A stretch of 64,000 bases of DNA from an uncultured Megasphaera sp. (lineage in GTDB: Bacteria; Bacillota; Negativicutes; Veillonellales; Megasphaeraceae). Under the pieces are notes generated by a model. It ran no database searches, was not told the DNA's origin, and worked only from the letters and a program-made list of their open reading frames with translations. A program made the position numbers and the translations under genes. Below, one piece after another: positions 56,872 to 64,000 of the stretch (within the stretch, counting starts at the first letter, position 1; every line of letters starts with the position of its first letter). Location: positions 1-64,000 of the forward strand of contig CAKPVJ010000001.1 in NCBI GenBank assembly GCA_934193515.1, in the 5' to 3' direction.

Positions 56872-57144
56872 TTAGCCTACACGATGCATTGCATCGAAGA
56901 TTTTACGGTTCTGCGCTCTGATTTCTACGCCGAGCGCATCGCCTTTTTCTTTCAGCAGTTCCTGCAGTTTGTCCAAACCAATAGCGGCTTCGTCCAAATC
57001 TACAATCATAGCCATGTTAAAAATTCCATCTAAAATGACCTGATTAATCGTTAAAATATTAACTTTGTTTTCAGCCATGATTTGGCTTACAGCGGCAATG
57101 ATACCGGTACGGTCCACGCCGACCACCGTAATGACAACTTTCAT
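56872..57144 (-). CDS. ACT-domain protein (UPF0237)
   Basis: A 90-residue single ACT domain: [40 protein letters not shown], then [23 protein letters not shown] domains bind amino acids or similar ligands. It forms a unit with the DUF711 gene. AAGGGGTG precedes ATG 57144. Confidence 0.93.
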   Translation of the reverse strand: MKVVITVVGVDRTGIIAAVSQIMAENKVNILTINQVILDGIFNMAMIVDLDEAAIGLDKLQELLKEKGDALGVEIRAQNRKIFDAMHRVG

Positions 57145-57245
57145 GGATAATACACCCCTTTATATTCAAATTCCATGCTTGTTTATTATACCATAGGTGA
57201 TACGTAAAATTCCACTGCTTGTATATAAATTCTAAAGGAAGGCCT

Positions 57246-57274
57246 GGGAGAAACACAAAATCCGTATTTCTCCC
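57246..57274 (-). terminator. Hairpin after pgm
   Basis: GGGAGAAA (57246-57253) pairs with TTTCTCCC (57267-57274), and AAGG/CCTT on the outside may extend it. The minus-strand tail is only moderately T-rich, so termination is likely but not certain. Confidence 0.5.
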
Positions 57275-57280
57275 TTCCTC

Positions 57281-58918
57281 TTATTTTGCCAGTGCTTTGG
57301 AAATCAACGCTTTTCCTTCTTCCAGCAACTTTCCTGCTTGGTCAGTTGATACAAAACTTTCTGCATATAACTTGTATAAATCTTCTGTTCCGGACGGTCT
57401 GGCCGCTACCCAGCCATTTTCGGTCGCAATTTTGACACCGCCAATCGCAAATGAACCGTACGGAGACTGCGACAAAACAGCCGTAATAGGACTGCCGCAC
57501 AAGCTTTTTTCCGTAACATCCGCTGCGGTCAGCGCGCTTATCTTCGTCTTTTCTTCCAACGTAGCCGGTGCATCGCTGCGCATCGTATACGGCCGACCTA
57601 GCGTTTCACATAAATCATTATAATAATCAATCGGCGATTTTCCGGTCACGGCTTTGATTTCTGCTGCCAGCAGGCACATAATCATGCCGTCTTTGTCTGT
57701 CGTCCAAACACTGCCGTCTTTGGCTACAAACGAACCGCCGGCACTTTCTTCCCCGGCAAACGCGATTTTTCCCTCTGTATACAGTGAACCAAAATATTTG
57801 AATCCTACGGGCACTTCATAGCAGGGAATTGCCAATTTTTTTGCCGCACGGGCCAGCATATCCGTCGTTACGACGGTCTTAGCAATGCCGCGACCTTTAA
57901 AATTGCGGTGCGTCATCAAATAATGCGCCGCTACCGTCAAATAGGCATTGGCTGAAATCATGCCCTGGGCCCCCGATACAATGCCAAAACGATCATAATC
58001 CGGGTCATTTGCCAAAATCAAATCATATCGTTCCTTGCTGTTAGTAACAGCCGACATAACATACGCCGACGAGCAGTCCATCCGTACTTTGCCGTCATGG
58101 TCATAGTTCATAAACGTAAACTGCGGATCGTATGTATCATTTACAAAATCAATATCAATATGATACACTTCCGCAATGCGGTGCCAGTAATGCATGCCGG
58201 AGCCGCCCAGCGCATTGACCATGATGCGAAGGTGGGCGTCGCGGATGGCATCCATATCAATAATCGAATCCAGTTCGGCTACATACATGCCTTTATAATC
58301 ATACGGCACGACAAAAGTTCCTGCTTTGGCATCTGCATAGGCGATTTGCTTGACCTCTGCATTGCCCCCAGCCAGCAGCCGGTTGGCTTCCGTTTCAATC
58401 GTTTTCGTAATATCTGATTCAGCCGGGCCGCCTGTAATCGGATTGTATTTGATACCGCCGTGTTCCGGCGGATTATGGGACGGCGTAATAATCAAGCCGT
58501 CGGCCAGTTTTTCCGTGCGCCCTTCGTTATACCGCAGAATAGCCCGCGATACAGACGGCGTCGGAACAAAATCTCCCTCGCTGTCCACATAGGCGGTGAC
58601 GCCGTTGGCAGCTAAAACACCCAAGACAGTTTCATATGCAAGTTTAGATAAATAATGCGTGTCTTCTCCTACAAACAACGGCCCATCTGCGCCAAACTGC
58701 TTGCGGAAATTGCAGACAGCTTGGGCAATCGCTGCCACATGGTCTGCTGTAAAACTGCCGTTTCCTGCCTGGCCGCGATGGCCTGACGTGCCAAACCGCA
58801 CCTGCTGCTGCGGCTTGCTGACATCCGGATGCGTATTCGCATACTGAGCCGCAATGGCCTGCAAACCAATATAATCTTCTTTTCGTACTTTCGTTCCTGC
58901 TAGTTCATGTACTGCCAT
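57281..58918 (-). CDS. pgm: Phosphoglucomutase (alpha-D-glucose phosphate-specific)
   Basis: A 545-residue alpha-phosphohexomutase. VRFGTSGHRGQAGNGSFT near residue 41, the phosphoserine loop LIITPSHNPPEHGG, the metal loop LANDPDYDRFGIV, and FAGEESAGGSFV are all present. It interconverts glucose 1- and 6-phosphate, feeding nucleotide-sugar synthesis for LPS as well as storage. I chose ATG 58918 because AGGTGA lies 7 bases upstream. Confidence 0.95.
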   Translation of the reverse strand: MAVHELAGTKVRKEDYIGLQAIAAQYANTHPDVSKPQQQVRFGTSGHRGQAGNGSFTADHVAAIAQAVCNFRKQFGADGPLFVGEDTHYLSKLAYETVLGVLAANGVTAYVDSEGDFVPTPSVSRAILRYNEGRTEKLADGLIITPSHNPPEHGGIKYNPITGGPAESDITKTIETEANRLLAGGNAEVKQIAYADAKAGTFVVPYDYKGMYVAELDSIIDMDAIRDAHLRIMVNALGGSGMHYWHRIAEVYHIDIDFVNDTYDPQFTFMNYDHDGKVRMDCSSAYVMSAVTNSKERYDLILANDPDYDRFGIVSGAQGMISANAYLTVAAHYLMTHRNFKGRGIAKTVVTTDMLARAAKKLAIPCYEVPVGFKYFGSLYTEGKIAFAGEESAGGSFVAKDGSVWTTDKDGMIMCLLAAEIKAVTGKSPIDYYNDLCETLGRPYTMRSDAPATLEEKTKISALTAADVTEKSLCGSPITAVLSQSPYGSFAIGGVKIATENGWVAARPSGTEDLYKLYAESFVSTDQAGKLLEEGKALISKALAK

Positions 58919-58995
58919 TCGTATCACCTGTTCCTGTTTTGACAAGTATGATTCTTTTCTATACAATAAAATACAAGTATGCGTAGAAATTATGC

Positions 58996-59001
58996 TATAC
59001 T
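58996..59001 (+). promoter_or_regulatory. -10 element of the exonuclease III gene
   Basis: TGC-TATACT (extended -10) lies about 85 bases upstream of the start at 59085. No strong -35 is visible. Confidence 0.35.
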
Positions 59002-59084
59002 ATATCAAAAGAATATTTTGCCTTTATTATAACAAAAAATTTATCATTATAACAGTAAATCCAAAAAGAAAGAAGCTGATTCTC

Positions 59085-59837
59085 ATGAAATGTATTTCTT
59101 GGAATGTCAACGGCCTCCGCGCCGCTATGAAAAAAGGATTTATGGATACCTTCCACGCCCTGGACACCGATATTTTCTGCCTGCAGGAAACCAAACTGCA
59201 AGAAGGGCAAATCGACTTGGATCTTCCCGGCTATGAACAATACTGGAATTACGCTGACAAAAAAGGCTACAGCGGCACGGCAATATTTACACGGCAGCAT
59301 CCCCTCGCCGTATCGTACGGCATGGGCATCGATGCACATGACCATGAAGGCCGCCTGATTACCTTGGAATTTGCAGATTTTTATTTCGTTACCTGCTATA
59401 CGCCCAACAGCCAAAACGAATTGGCCCGTCTGCCTTACCGCATGCAGTGGGAAGATGATTTCCGTGCCTACCTGCAGGTCTTAAATGCTAAAAAGCCCGT
59501 CATCCTCTGCGGTGACCTCAACGTTGCCCATGAAGAAATCGATTTGAAAAATCCAAAAACTAACCGCAAAAATGCCGGCTTTTCCGACGAAGAACGACAA
59601 AAAATGACACAGCTCCTGCAGGCAGGATTTACCGATACGTGGCGGTATTTCTATCCGGATACAACAGGCGTGTATTCCTGGTGGAGCTACCGCTTCAAAG
59701 CCCGCCAAAACAACGCCGGATGGCGTATTGACTATTTCATTACCTCAACATCCCTCGACGACAAACTTGCCGAAGCCCATATATATACAGATATTATAGG
59801 CAGCGACCATTGCCCGGTCGGCTTGGTGTTGAAATAA
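59085..59837 (+). CDS. xth: Exodeoxyribonuclease III / AP endonuclease
   Basis: A 250-residue enzyme of the exonuclease-endonuclease-phosphatase fold. CISWNVNGLRAAMKKG, the metal glutamate in FCLQETKLQEGQ, VTCYTPNSQ, the catalytic Asp/Asn in ILCGDLNVAHEEID, and IIGSDHCPVGLVL. It cleaves at abasic sites and degrades 3' ends in base excision repair. I chose ATG 59085 (MKCISWN), the conserved family start, although its ribosome site (AGAAAGAAG) is weak. Confidence 0.95.
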   Translation: MKCISWNVNGLRAAMKKGFMDTFHALDTDIFCLQETKLQEGQIDLDLPGYEQYWNYADKKGYSGTAIFTRQHPLAVSYGMGIDAHDHEGRLITLEFADFYFVTCYTPNSQNELARLPYRMQWEDDFRAYLQVLNAKKPVILCGDLNVAHEEIDLKNPKTNRKNAGFSDEERQKMTQLLQAGFTDTWRYFYPDTTGVYSWWSYRFKARQNNAGWRIDYFITSTSLDDKLAEAHIYTDIIGSDHCPVGLVLK

Positions 59838-59849
59838 CTGCATTTTTAT

Positions 59850-59903
59850 AAAAAAGAACGATGCGAAACACTGCACATACACAGTTTCACATCGCTCTTT
59901 TTT
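59850..59903. terminator. Bidirectional terminator between xth and hpf
   Basis: A long imperfect hairpin: AAAAAAGAACGATG...CATCGCTCTTTTTT on the outside and GAAACACTG...CACAGTTTC inside. Both strands end in T-runs, serving convergent xth and hpf. Confidence 0.85.
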
Positions 59904-59940
59904 ATATTATGTTATATTCATTCGTCAGCCTGCAGGCAAA

Positions 59941-60465
59941 TTAGTATTCCGGTTCAATCAAGCCATATTTGCCGTGTTTCCGTTTGTATACGACATTAAT
60001 CGTATCAGTTTCTGCATTGAGGAATACGAAGAAATCATGTCCTACGAGGTTCATCTGCAAGATAGCTTCTTCTACGTCCATAGGCCGAGCAGCAAATTTT
60101 TTGGTGCGGGCTACTTCAAAAGCTTCTTCCGGAGCGGCCGGGCCTTCTACTAATGCAGCGTTGAATGCGCCAGTTTTCATGCGGCGGGCAATTTTGGTTT
60201 TATATTTATGAATCTGGCGGACCAGTTTATCATAGACTAAATCAATAGCTGCGTACATATCGGCATTGGCTTCTACGCCACGGAGAACGACGCCGTCTAC
60301 TTTCAACGTAATTTCAGCAATTTTTCGATCTTTTTCTACAGAAAGGAGAGCCTGTACATTTACTTCATTATCAAAATATTTTGTAACTTTCTTTTCTTGT
60401 TTCAATACATGATCTTTCAAAGCCGATGTAATTTCTAAATTCTTACCTCTAACGACGGTTGCCAT
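59941..60465 (-). CDS. hpf: Long-form ribosome hibernation promoting factor
   Basis: A 174-residue protein. The N-terminal domain (1-100; VVRGKNLEITSALKDHVLKQ, AEITLKVDGVVLRGVEANAD) binds the 30S mRNA channel. The C-terminal domain (about 118-174; FAARPMDVEEAILQMNLVGH, DFFVFLNAETDTINVVYKRK) dimerises ribosomes into 100S particles in stationary phase. I chose ATG 60465 because AAGGAAGGG lies upstream; the longer frame to 60549 has no site. Confidence 0.95.
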   Translation of the reverse strand: MATVVRGKNLEITSALKDHVLKQEKKVTKYFDNEVNVQALLSVEKDRKIAEITLKVDGVVLRGVEANADMYAAIDLVYDKLVRQIHKYKTKIARRMKTGAFNAALVEGPAAPEEAFEVARTKKFAARPMDVEEAILQMNLVGHDFFVFLNAETDTINVVYKRKHGKYGLIEPEY

Positions 60466-60796
60466 AAAACATCCCTTCCTTTCGTGGGACAGTTCAGCAG
60501 AAATTTTAATTTCTACCTTCACTTCCCTTATATATATAATATTCCACAATAAACCGGGATTTCCTGCTATAAAATTTAATTATTTAAAAAAATTATATAT
60601 TTTTTGCCGAAAAAGGCTGTCGCATTCCGGATTTTTCCTTATGCGCAGCCTCTCGTTTTTATCTATCGTTTAGTATGAAATGTTTAAATTTTTATTTTAT
60701 GTTGCAGATATGTTATGTTTCACAACAGCAAAACAGTTTTGACAAATGCCAAACAGGTCATGCATGGAGTTGCCACTTCATAAAATGCCAATGCGA
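60466..60796. other. Gap between hpf and the superoxide reductase gene
   Basis: It holds the AT-rich upstream region of hpf, with a TATATATA-rich stretch near 60530, and the terminator of the superoxide reductase gene (60610-60650). No gene was found in it. Confidence 0.5.
60610..60650 (-). terminator. Terminator after the superoxide reductase gene
   Basis: GGCTG-CGCAT...ATGCG-CAGCC pairing (60615-60650) with bulges; on the minus strand AGCC-TTTTT follows. Confidence 0.6.
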
Positions 60797-61180
60797 TTAG
60801 GCATCCGGTACTGCGGCCTTCCATAATCCATGCAGATTACAGTATGCATAAACTTCGCCTGGGCCTTGTACCGTAAATGCTGCTTTGGGTTCTTCGCCGG
60901 GCTTTAGGTACCGTATGTCTACTTGGTCAGCCGTGACCAGCGCAATCCATTCAATGTAATGTTTTTCTTCCATCGGATGAATGACAGACCCTACCGTCAC
61001 CGTCAGCATGCTTCCCTGTCTTGTCACAGCAGGGACGTGTTTTTCTTTGGCCGCATCGACAGAACCGGCTTGCAAAGCTGTCCAGGTTATGCCGTTCATG
61101 ACTATCGTATCTGCCATGTCTCCCATTCCTATCCATACTCGTTTTTCTTCTGGGCATCCATATACGTGTATCGGTTTCAT
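60797..61180 (-). CDS. Superoxide reductase (neelaredoxin/desulfoferrodoxin type)
   Basis: A 127-residue protein consisting of the iron-binding superoxide reductase domain only. The Fe(His)4Cys ligands are visible: KHVP, VIHPMEEKHYIEWI, and CNLHGLW near the C-terminus. The N-terminal rubredoxin-like iron site of class I desulfoferrodoxins is missing, so it is the short class II type. It reduces superoxide to peroxide in the cytoplasm of anaerobes. It has a near-consensus promoter and AGGAGG before ATG 61180, in keeping with high expression. Confidence 0.88.
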   Translation of the reverse strand: MKPIHVYGCPEEKRVWIGMGDMADTIVMNGITWTALQAGSVDAAKEKHVPAVTRQGSMLTVTVGSVIHPMEEKHYIEWIALVTADQVDIRYLKPGEEPKAAFTVQGPGEVYAYCNLHGLWKAAVPDA

Positions 61181-61232
61181 ATTGTATACCTCCTATCCGT
61201 TATACCAGTACTAACCGCGTTTCTATACATTT

Positions 61233-61261
61233 ACTATACGGGTTTTATAGTATTTAGTCAA
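61233..61261 (-). promoter_or_regulatory. Strong promoter of the superoxide reductase gene
   Basis: On the minus strand TTGACT (61261-61256), a 17-base spacer, then TATAGT (61238-61233), about 55 bases upstream of the start. Confidence 0.85.
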
Positions 61262-61294
61262 TACTAATGGATAATCTATATCCAATGGTATACG

Positions 61295-61329
61295 AAAAAA
61301 GTACTGCACTCTTTTTCAGAATGCAGTAC
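61295..61329 (-). terminator. Terminator after the MFS transporter gene
   Basis: GTACTGCA (61301-61308) pairs with TGCAGTAC (61322-61329); on the minus strand TTTTTT follows. Confidence 0.85.
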
Positions 61330-61351
61330 GATCGCAGAGATACAGCAGGAG

Positions 61352-62575
61352 CTACATATTATTGTCCGGGTTAAATTGCTGCATATGGACAGCGCGGTTG
61401 ATATACTTGATTTTTCTTCCGTAGAAGAAATGGTATAGGAAGAAGCAACCAACCGCAATGACAGCTGCTACAGCATACAGCTGCGGGAATGTCAATAAGC
61501 CGTGCAGGCTGCCTAAGACATATGGGCCTACGCCAATACCCAAATCCAACGCAACAAAATATGTCGAAAGCGCTACGCTGACACGATATGGCGGTGTCAA
61601 TTTGATGCAGACAGCTTGTCCATTGGACATAAACGTACCATAACCAAGCCCGACAAACACACCAGCCAGCAGCAGCTGCCATGAAGAACCTGTAATATGA
61701 AGGAGATACAGGCCGATAGCCAAGCAGAGATAACACGGATACAATACGTAGTTTTCTCCTTTTTTATCAAAGATAACGCCGGTCAATGGCCGTGTCAACG
61801 TAATGACAACGGCATAGACGACGAAGAAAAAAGTACCAGCCTGGACGAGATGAATTTCTCGTGCATAGGCAGCCAGAAAAGACAAGACACTGGAATAGGC
61901 AAAGCCCATCAAGAAGCCAATCGCTGAAATAGCAAAGCCGCGATATTCGACGTAGTTGTTGAGCGTCATGGCTTTCATCTTGGTGACTTGTTCTATAGTC
62001 AAGTCCATTTCGTCAATATGAAGAAGTACACAGCCAATCATGCATAAAACGACGAGAATGGAACAGAAAGTAACGATAAAGCGGAAGTTGGTTACCATGA
62101 TAAGGAACATTCCCAAAAACGGACCTACAGCAGCAGCCAAGCTGGTGCTGAGTCCGTAATAGTTGATTCCTTCGCCTCGTTTGTCCTGCGGAATACAGGA
62201 AGCAACAATCGTATTGGTAGCCGTCGATACAATCCCATATGCCATGCCGTTAAAAAGGCGAATGCCATACAGAATGGATAAACTTGGAATATAAAAATAT
62301 AATAACGTTGTAACTAAATACATCACAATGCCGCAGTATAAGGAACGTTTGCGTCCGTATAATTCAATCGCTTTGCCAAGCTGCAGTCGTGCCAGCAGCG
62401 TACCAACGATAAAAATTCCCGAAGCCAGTCCGGCTTCGCCCAGCGAGGCATGCAGCTCATCTTTAGCTACAACAGCAATAATAACCATCAATAAATAATA
62501 AATAAGATATACAACAAAATTAATACCTGTGTCGAGTAGAAAATCTTTATTCCACAACGAAGATTGTTCCGACAT
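61352..62575 (-). CDS. MFS transporter
   Basis: A 407-residue protein with twelve membrane helices. The loop after helix 2 (GKAIELYGRKRSLYCG) and the matching one in the second half (TGVIFDKKGENYVLYP) are the MFS A-type motifs. It resembles drug/metabolite exporters; the substrate is unknown. A LysR regulator is encoded directly upstream on the same strand, separated by a terminator, which suggests control by that protein. AAGGAG lies 11 bases before ATG 62575, slightly far. Confidence 0.85.
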   Translation of the reverse strand: MSEQSSLWNKDFLLDTGINFVVYLIYYLLMVIIAVVAKDELHASLGEAGLASGIFIVGTLLARLQLGKAIELYGRKRSLYCGIVMYLVTTLLYFYIPSLSILYGIRLFNGMAYGIVSTATNTIVASCIPQDKRGEGINYYGLSTSLAAAVGPFLGMFLIMVTNFRFIVTFCSILVVLCMIGCVLLHIDEMDLTIEQVTKMKAMTLNNYVEYRGFAISAIGFLMGFAYSSVLSFLAAYAREIHLVQAGTFFFVVYAVVITLTRPLTGVIFDKKGENYVLYPCYLCLAIGLYLLHITGSSWQLLLAGVFVGLGYGTFMSNGQAVCIKLTPPYRVSVALSTYFVALDLGIGVGPYVLGSLHGLLTFPQLYAVAAVIAVGCFFLYHFFYGRKIKYINRAVHMQQFNPDNNM

Positions 62576-62640
62576 CTTTCATCATGCTCCTTTCATTAGC
62601 AAAACAGATTCTACACCACTGAAAGGAGTTTGTATAATGG

Positions 62641-62679
62641 AAAAAAACGATGCCTGCTATCGTTTAAAATGATAACAGG
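62641..62679 (-). terminator. Terminator overlapping the end of the LysR gene
   Basis: GCCTGCTATC (62651-62660) pairs with GATAACAGGC (62670-62679) with one mismatch; on the minus strand a T-run follows. The stem includes the last LysR codons. Confidence 0.7.
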
Positions 62680-63586
62680 CTGAAGATGTCATTACTTTTT
62701 TTAAATGATAAACTTGGCGCATATAATCAATAAAAATTTGAATCGTTTTATACTTGGGATTTTCTTTTTTATACACCAGACAGCAGGGAATACGCATCAA
62801 CGGTTTTAATTCGGCATAGCCGTCGGCCACACCCATGGCCGCCAAAAAACGCTGAGGCAGCAAGGCTCCAATGCGGTTTTGCTGGCAGTAATTCATCATT
62901 GCATACGGCGTAGAAAACCAAGCCTGGGTTTTAGCAGGCGGGCAATTATTTTTCATAAAATACTCGTTGATATACGCATTCATGACATACTGCGGTGAAT
63001 ACTGCGCCAAGGGATGGGCTGCTGCAAATTGAGCCGTTACGGTATGGCCCGGCAATTCCATGTTGGGTCCATAATAAATAAATGTTTCTTCACCAAAAAA
63101 AACTTTTTCATAGTCACTCAAATCGACAGTCGGCAGATAAAACAGCGACACAATATCCAGTTTGTCTTCCTTCAGCCATTGCAGCAGTTCACGAAATTCC
63201 AAGTTATATACACGAAATGAAGCTTCATTATGATGCTTTTGAAAATATGCTATATGGCGGTTCATATGGACATCACCCAGTGACAGCATAATCCCAACGG
63301 CCAGGGACTGTACTTGGCCATGACGATCCTGCAGGTCCAAAATCGTTTCTTCCAAATCACTGAGGAGATGGGATACTTTTTCATAAAACAGTTCCCCATC
63401 CGGTGTCAAATGGCTGCCCCTGTTGGAGCGTTCAATCAGACATACGCCGACTATCTCTTCTAGTTTTTTCATTTGGGCACTAAAGGCAGACTGCGTAATA
63501 TTGGCTGCTTTGGCAGCTGCGGTAAAGTTGCGGTATTTGCTATAAATAATAAAATTTTTTAATTCTTGTATTGTTGGTAATTCCAT
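62657..63586 (-). CDS. LysR-family transcriptional regulator
   Basis: A 309-residue regulator. The N-terminal winged helix (ELKNFIIYSKYRNFTAAAKA, NITQSAFSAQMKKLEEIVGV) binds DNA; the rest is a periplasmic-binding-like effector domain (VGIMLSLGDVHMNRHI and on). I chose ATG 63586 because AGAGAGGA lies upstream; the frame extends far beyond (to 63886) but the extension is not LysR-like. It probably regulates the MFS gene downstream. A structured leader with a terminator precedes it. Confidence 0.9.
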   Translation of the reverse strand: MELPTIQELKNFIIYSKYRNFTAAAKAANITQSAFSAQMKKLEEIVGVCLIERSNRGSHLTPDGELFYEKVSHLLSDLEETILDLQDRHGQVQSLAVGIMLSLGDVHMNRHIAYFQKHHNEASFRVYNLEFRELLQWLKEDKLDIVSLFYLPTVDLSDYEKVFFGEETFIYYGPNMELPGHTVTAQFAAAHPLAQYSPQYVMNAYINEYFMKNNCPPAKTQAWFSTPYAMMNYCQQNRIGALLPQRFLAAMGVADGYAELKPLMRIPCCLVYKKENPKYKTIQIFIDYMRQVYHLKKVMTSSACYHFKR

Positions 63587-63606
63587 ACAGTCCTCTCTCC
63601 TCTGAT

Positions 63607-63633
63607 AAAAAAACTGCCGCACGAAGCGACAGT
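63607..63633 (-). terminator. Terminator in the leader of the LysR gene
   Basis: On the minus strand ACTGTCGC-TTCGT-GCGGCAGT is followed by seven T, only 20 bases before the LysR start. A terminator this close, behind a leader with further hairpins (for example GTATCG/CGATAC at 63717-63735), suggests attenuation. No known riboswitch was recognised. Confidence 0.7.
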
Positions 63634-63758
63634 CCTTTGGTGATTCATTCGTCTTCCTTATTTGCCAAATAGCAGGCACAGCTCTCCAAAAAACAACCGT
63701 CCTGCCTTCTCTTACGGTATCGAAGAAAACGATACACAATCCCACGGCAACCAATATG

Positions 63759-63800
63759 AAAAAAAGACTGTACACATGAAATTCTGAATGCGACAGTCTT
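63759..63800 (-). terminator. Terminator of the DUF1292-like gene
   Basis: AAGACTGT (63764-63771) pairs with ACAGTCTT (63793-63800) around a 21-base loop; on the minus strand seven T follow. It separates the right-edge gene from the LysR leader. Confidence 0.8.
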
Positions 63801-63818
63801 CTTTTCGTTTCACTGCAG

Positions 63819-64000
63819 TTATTCTTCTGCTGCACAAGCAGCCAATAATTCATCAAACTTCTGATTTGCTGCTTCGAATTCTTCATCCGTAGGCGCTACA
63901 TAAATATCCTCCCCGTTTTCTGTATCGATGCGGGCAATAATAGCGTCTCCTTCACAATCACAACCTTCTTCTTCACATAATTCAACAAGAAGAGAAAATG
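63819..64000 (-). CDS. DUF1292-like protein, C-terminal part (cut by window edge)
   Basis: The last 60 codons of a minus-strand gene, open to the window end. It reads FSLLVELCEEEGCDCEGDA, IIARIDTENGEDIYVAPTDE and ends AACAAEE. The acidic composition and the ENGEDIYVAPTDEEEF-like part resemble DUF1292 (YrzB-type) proteins, often encoded behind yqgF. The cysteine pair CEEEGCDC is unusual. The N-terminus lies outside. Confidence 0.55.
   Translation of the reverse strand, partial: FSLLVELCEEEGCDCEGDAIIARIDTENGEDIYVAPTDEEFEAANQKFDELLAACAAEE

Noticed and set aside
63587..63760. Glycine riboswitch upstream of LysR
   Set aside because: GGAGAG and AAAGGACTG recall the glycine aptamer, but the P1 pairing and the conserved core between them are missing.

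Overview
The window reads as a chromosome segment from a member of the Negativicutes, most likely a Megasphaera-like Veillonellales. Genes typical of Firmicutes (PolC-type replicase, ComEA/ComEC, a YerC-like TrpR-family protein, long-form HPF, F-type ATPase) sit beside genes that need a Gram-negative outer membrane (O-antigen ligase, LPS-type glycosyltransferases, an EptA-like phosphoethanolamine transferase). The hbd-crt pair and a neelaredoxin-type superoxide reductase fit a strict anaerobe that makes butyrate or longer acids. The assignment rests on gene content and protein resemblance only.

Bases 1-17200 are accessory. They hold the tail of an IS30 transposase, a RAYT/IS200-like transposase, an LTA-synthase-like sulfatase, an Rpn-family nuclease with a second, decayed copy, a decayed type I toxin-antitoxin locus, and an LPS/O-antigen block on the minus strand (ligase plus five glycosyltransferases, one split by a frameshift in an A8 tract). 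Scattered through this block are three ATPase modules that each pair with or contain a TOPRIM-type domain (4824-6232, 11503-13296, 14463-16299). They resemble OLD/RloAB/PARIS-like anti-phage systems and are the best candidates for an undescribed system.

Bases 17200-28350 hold an EptA-like transferase on the plus strand, then the cell-shape operon mreB-mreC-mreD-mrdA-minD-like-rodA running into the TIGR03960/TIGR03936 pair (minus strand). A tRNA-Ser(CGA) and an unusual exonuclease with two RNase H1-type hybrid-binding domains follow on the plus strand. Next come crt and hbd, and then an FGGY sugar kinase behind an FMN riboswitch with its own terminator.

Bases 33700-44100 form a minus-strand run comEA-comEC-holA-vanW-polC-yerC-like-mscL-unknown. 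PolC lacks the proofreading exonuclease insert and ComEC lacks the metallo-beta-lactamase motif. purC is on the plus strand. The complete ATP synthase operon (atpZ-I-B-E-F-H-A-G-D-C) occupies 45827-52887 with a clear promoter and terminator.

Bases 53220-64000 carry envelope precursor genes (TagO/WecA-like transferase, UDP-GlcNAc 2-epimerase), a DUF711/ACT-domain pair, phosphoglucomutase, exonuclease III, HPF, a superoxide reductase, an MFS transporter with a LysR regulator, and the end of a DUF1292-like gene. I saw no rRNA genes, CRISPR arrays or replication origin.
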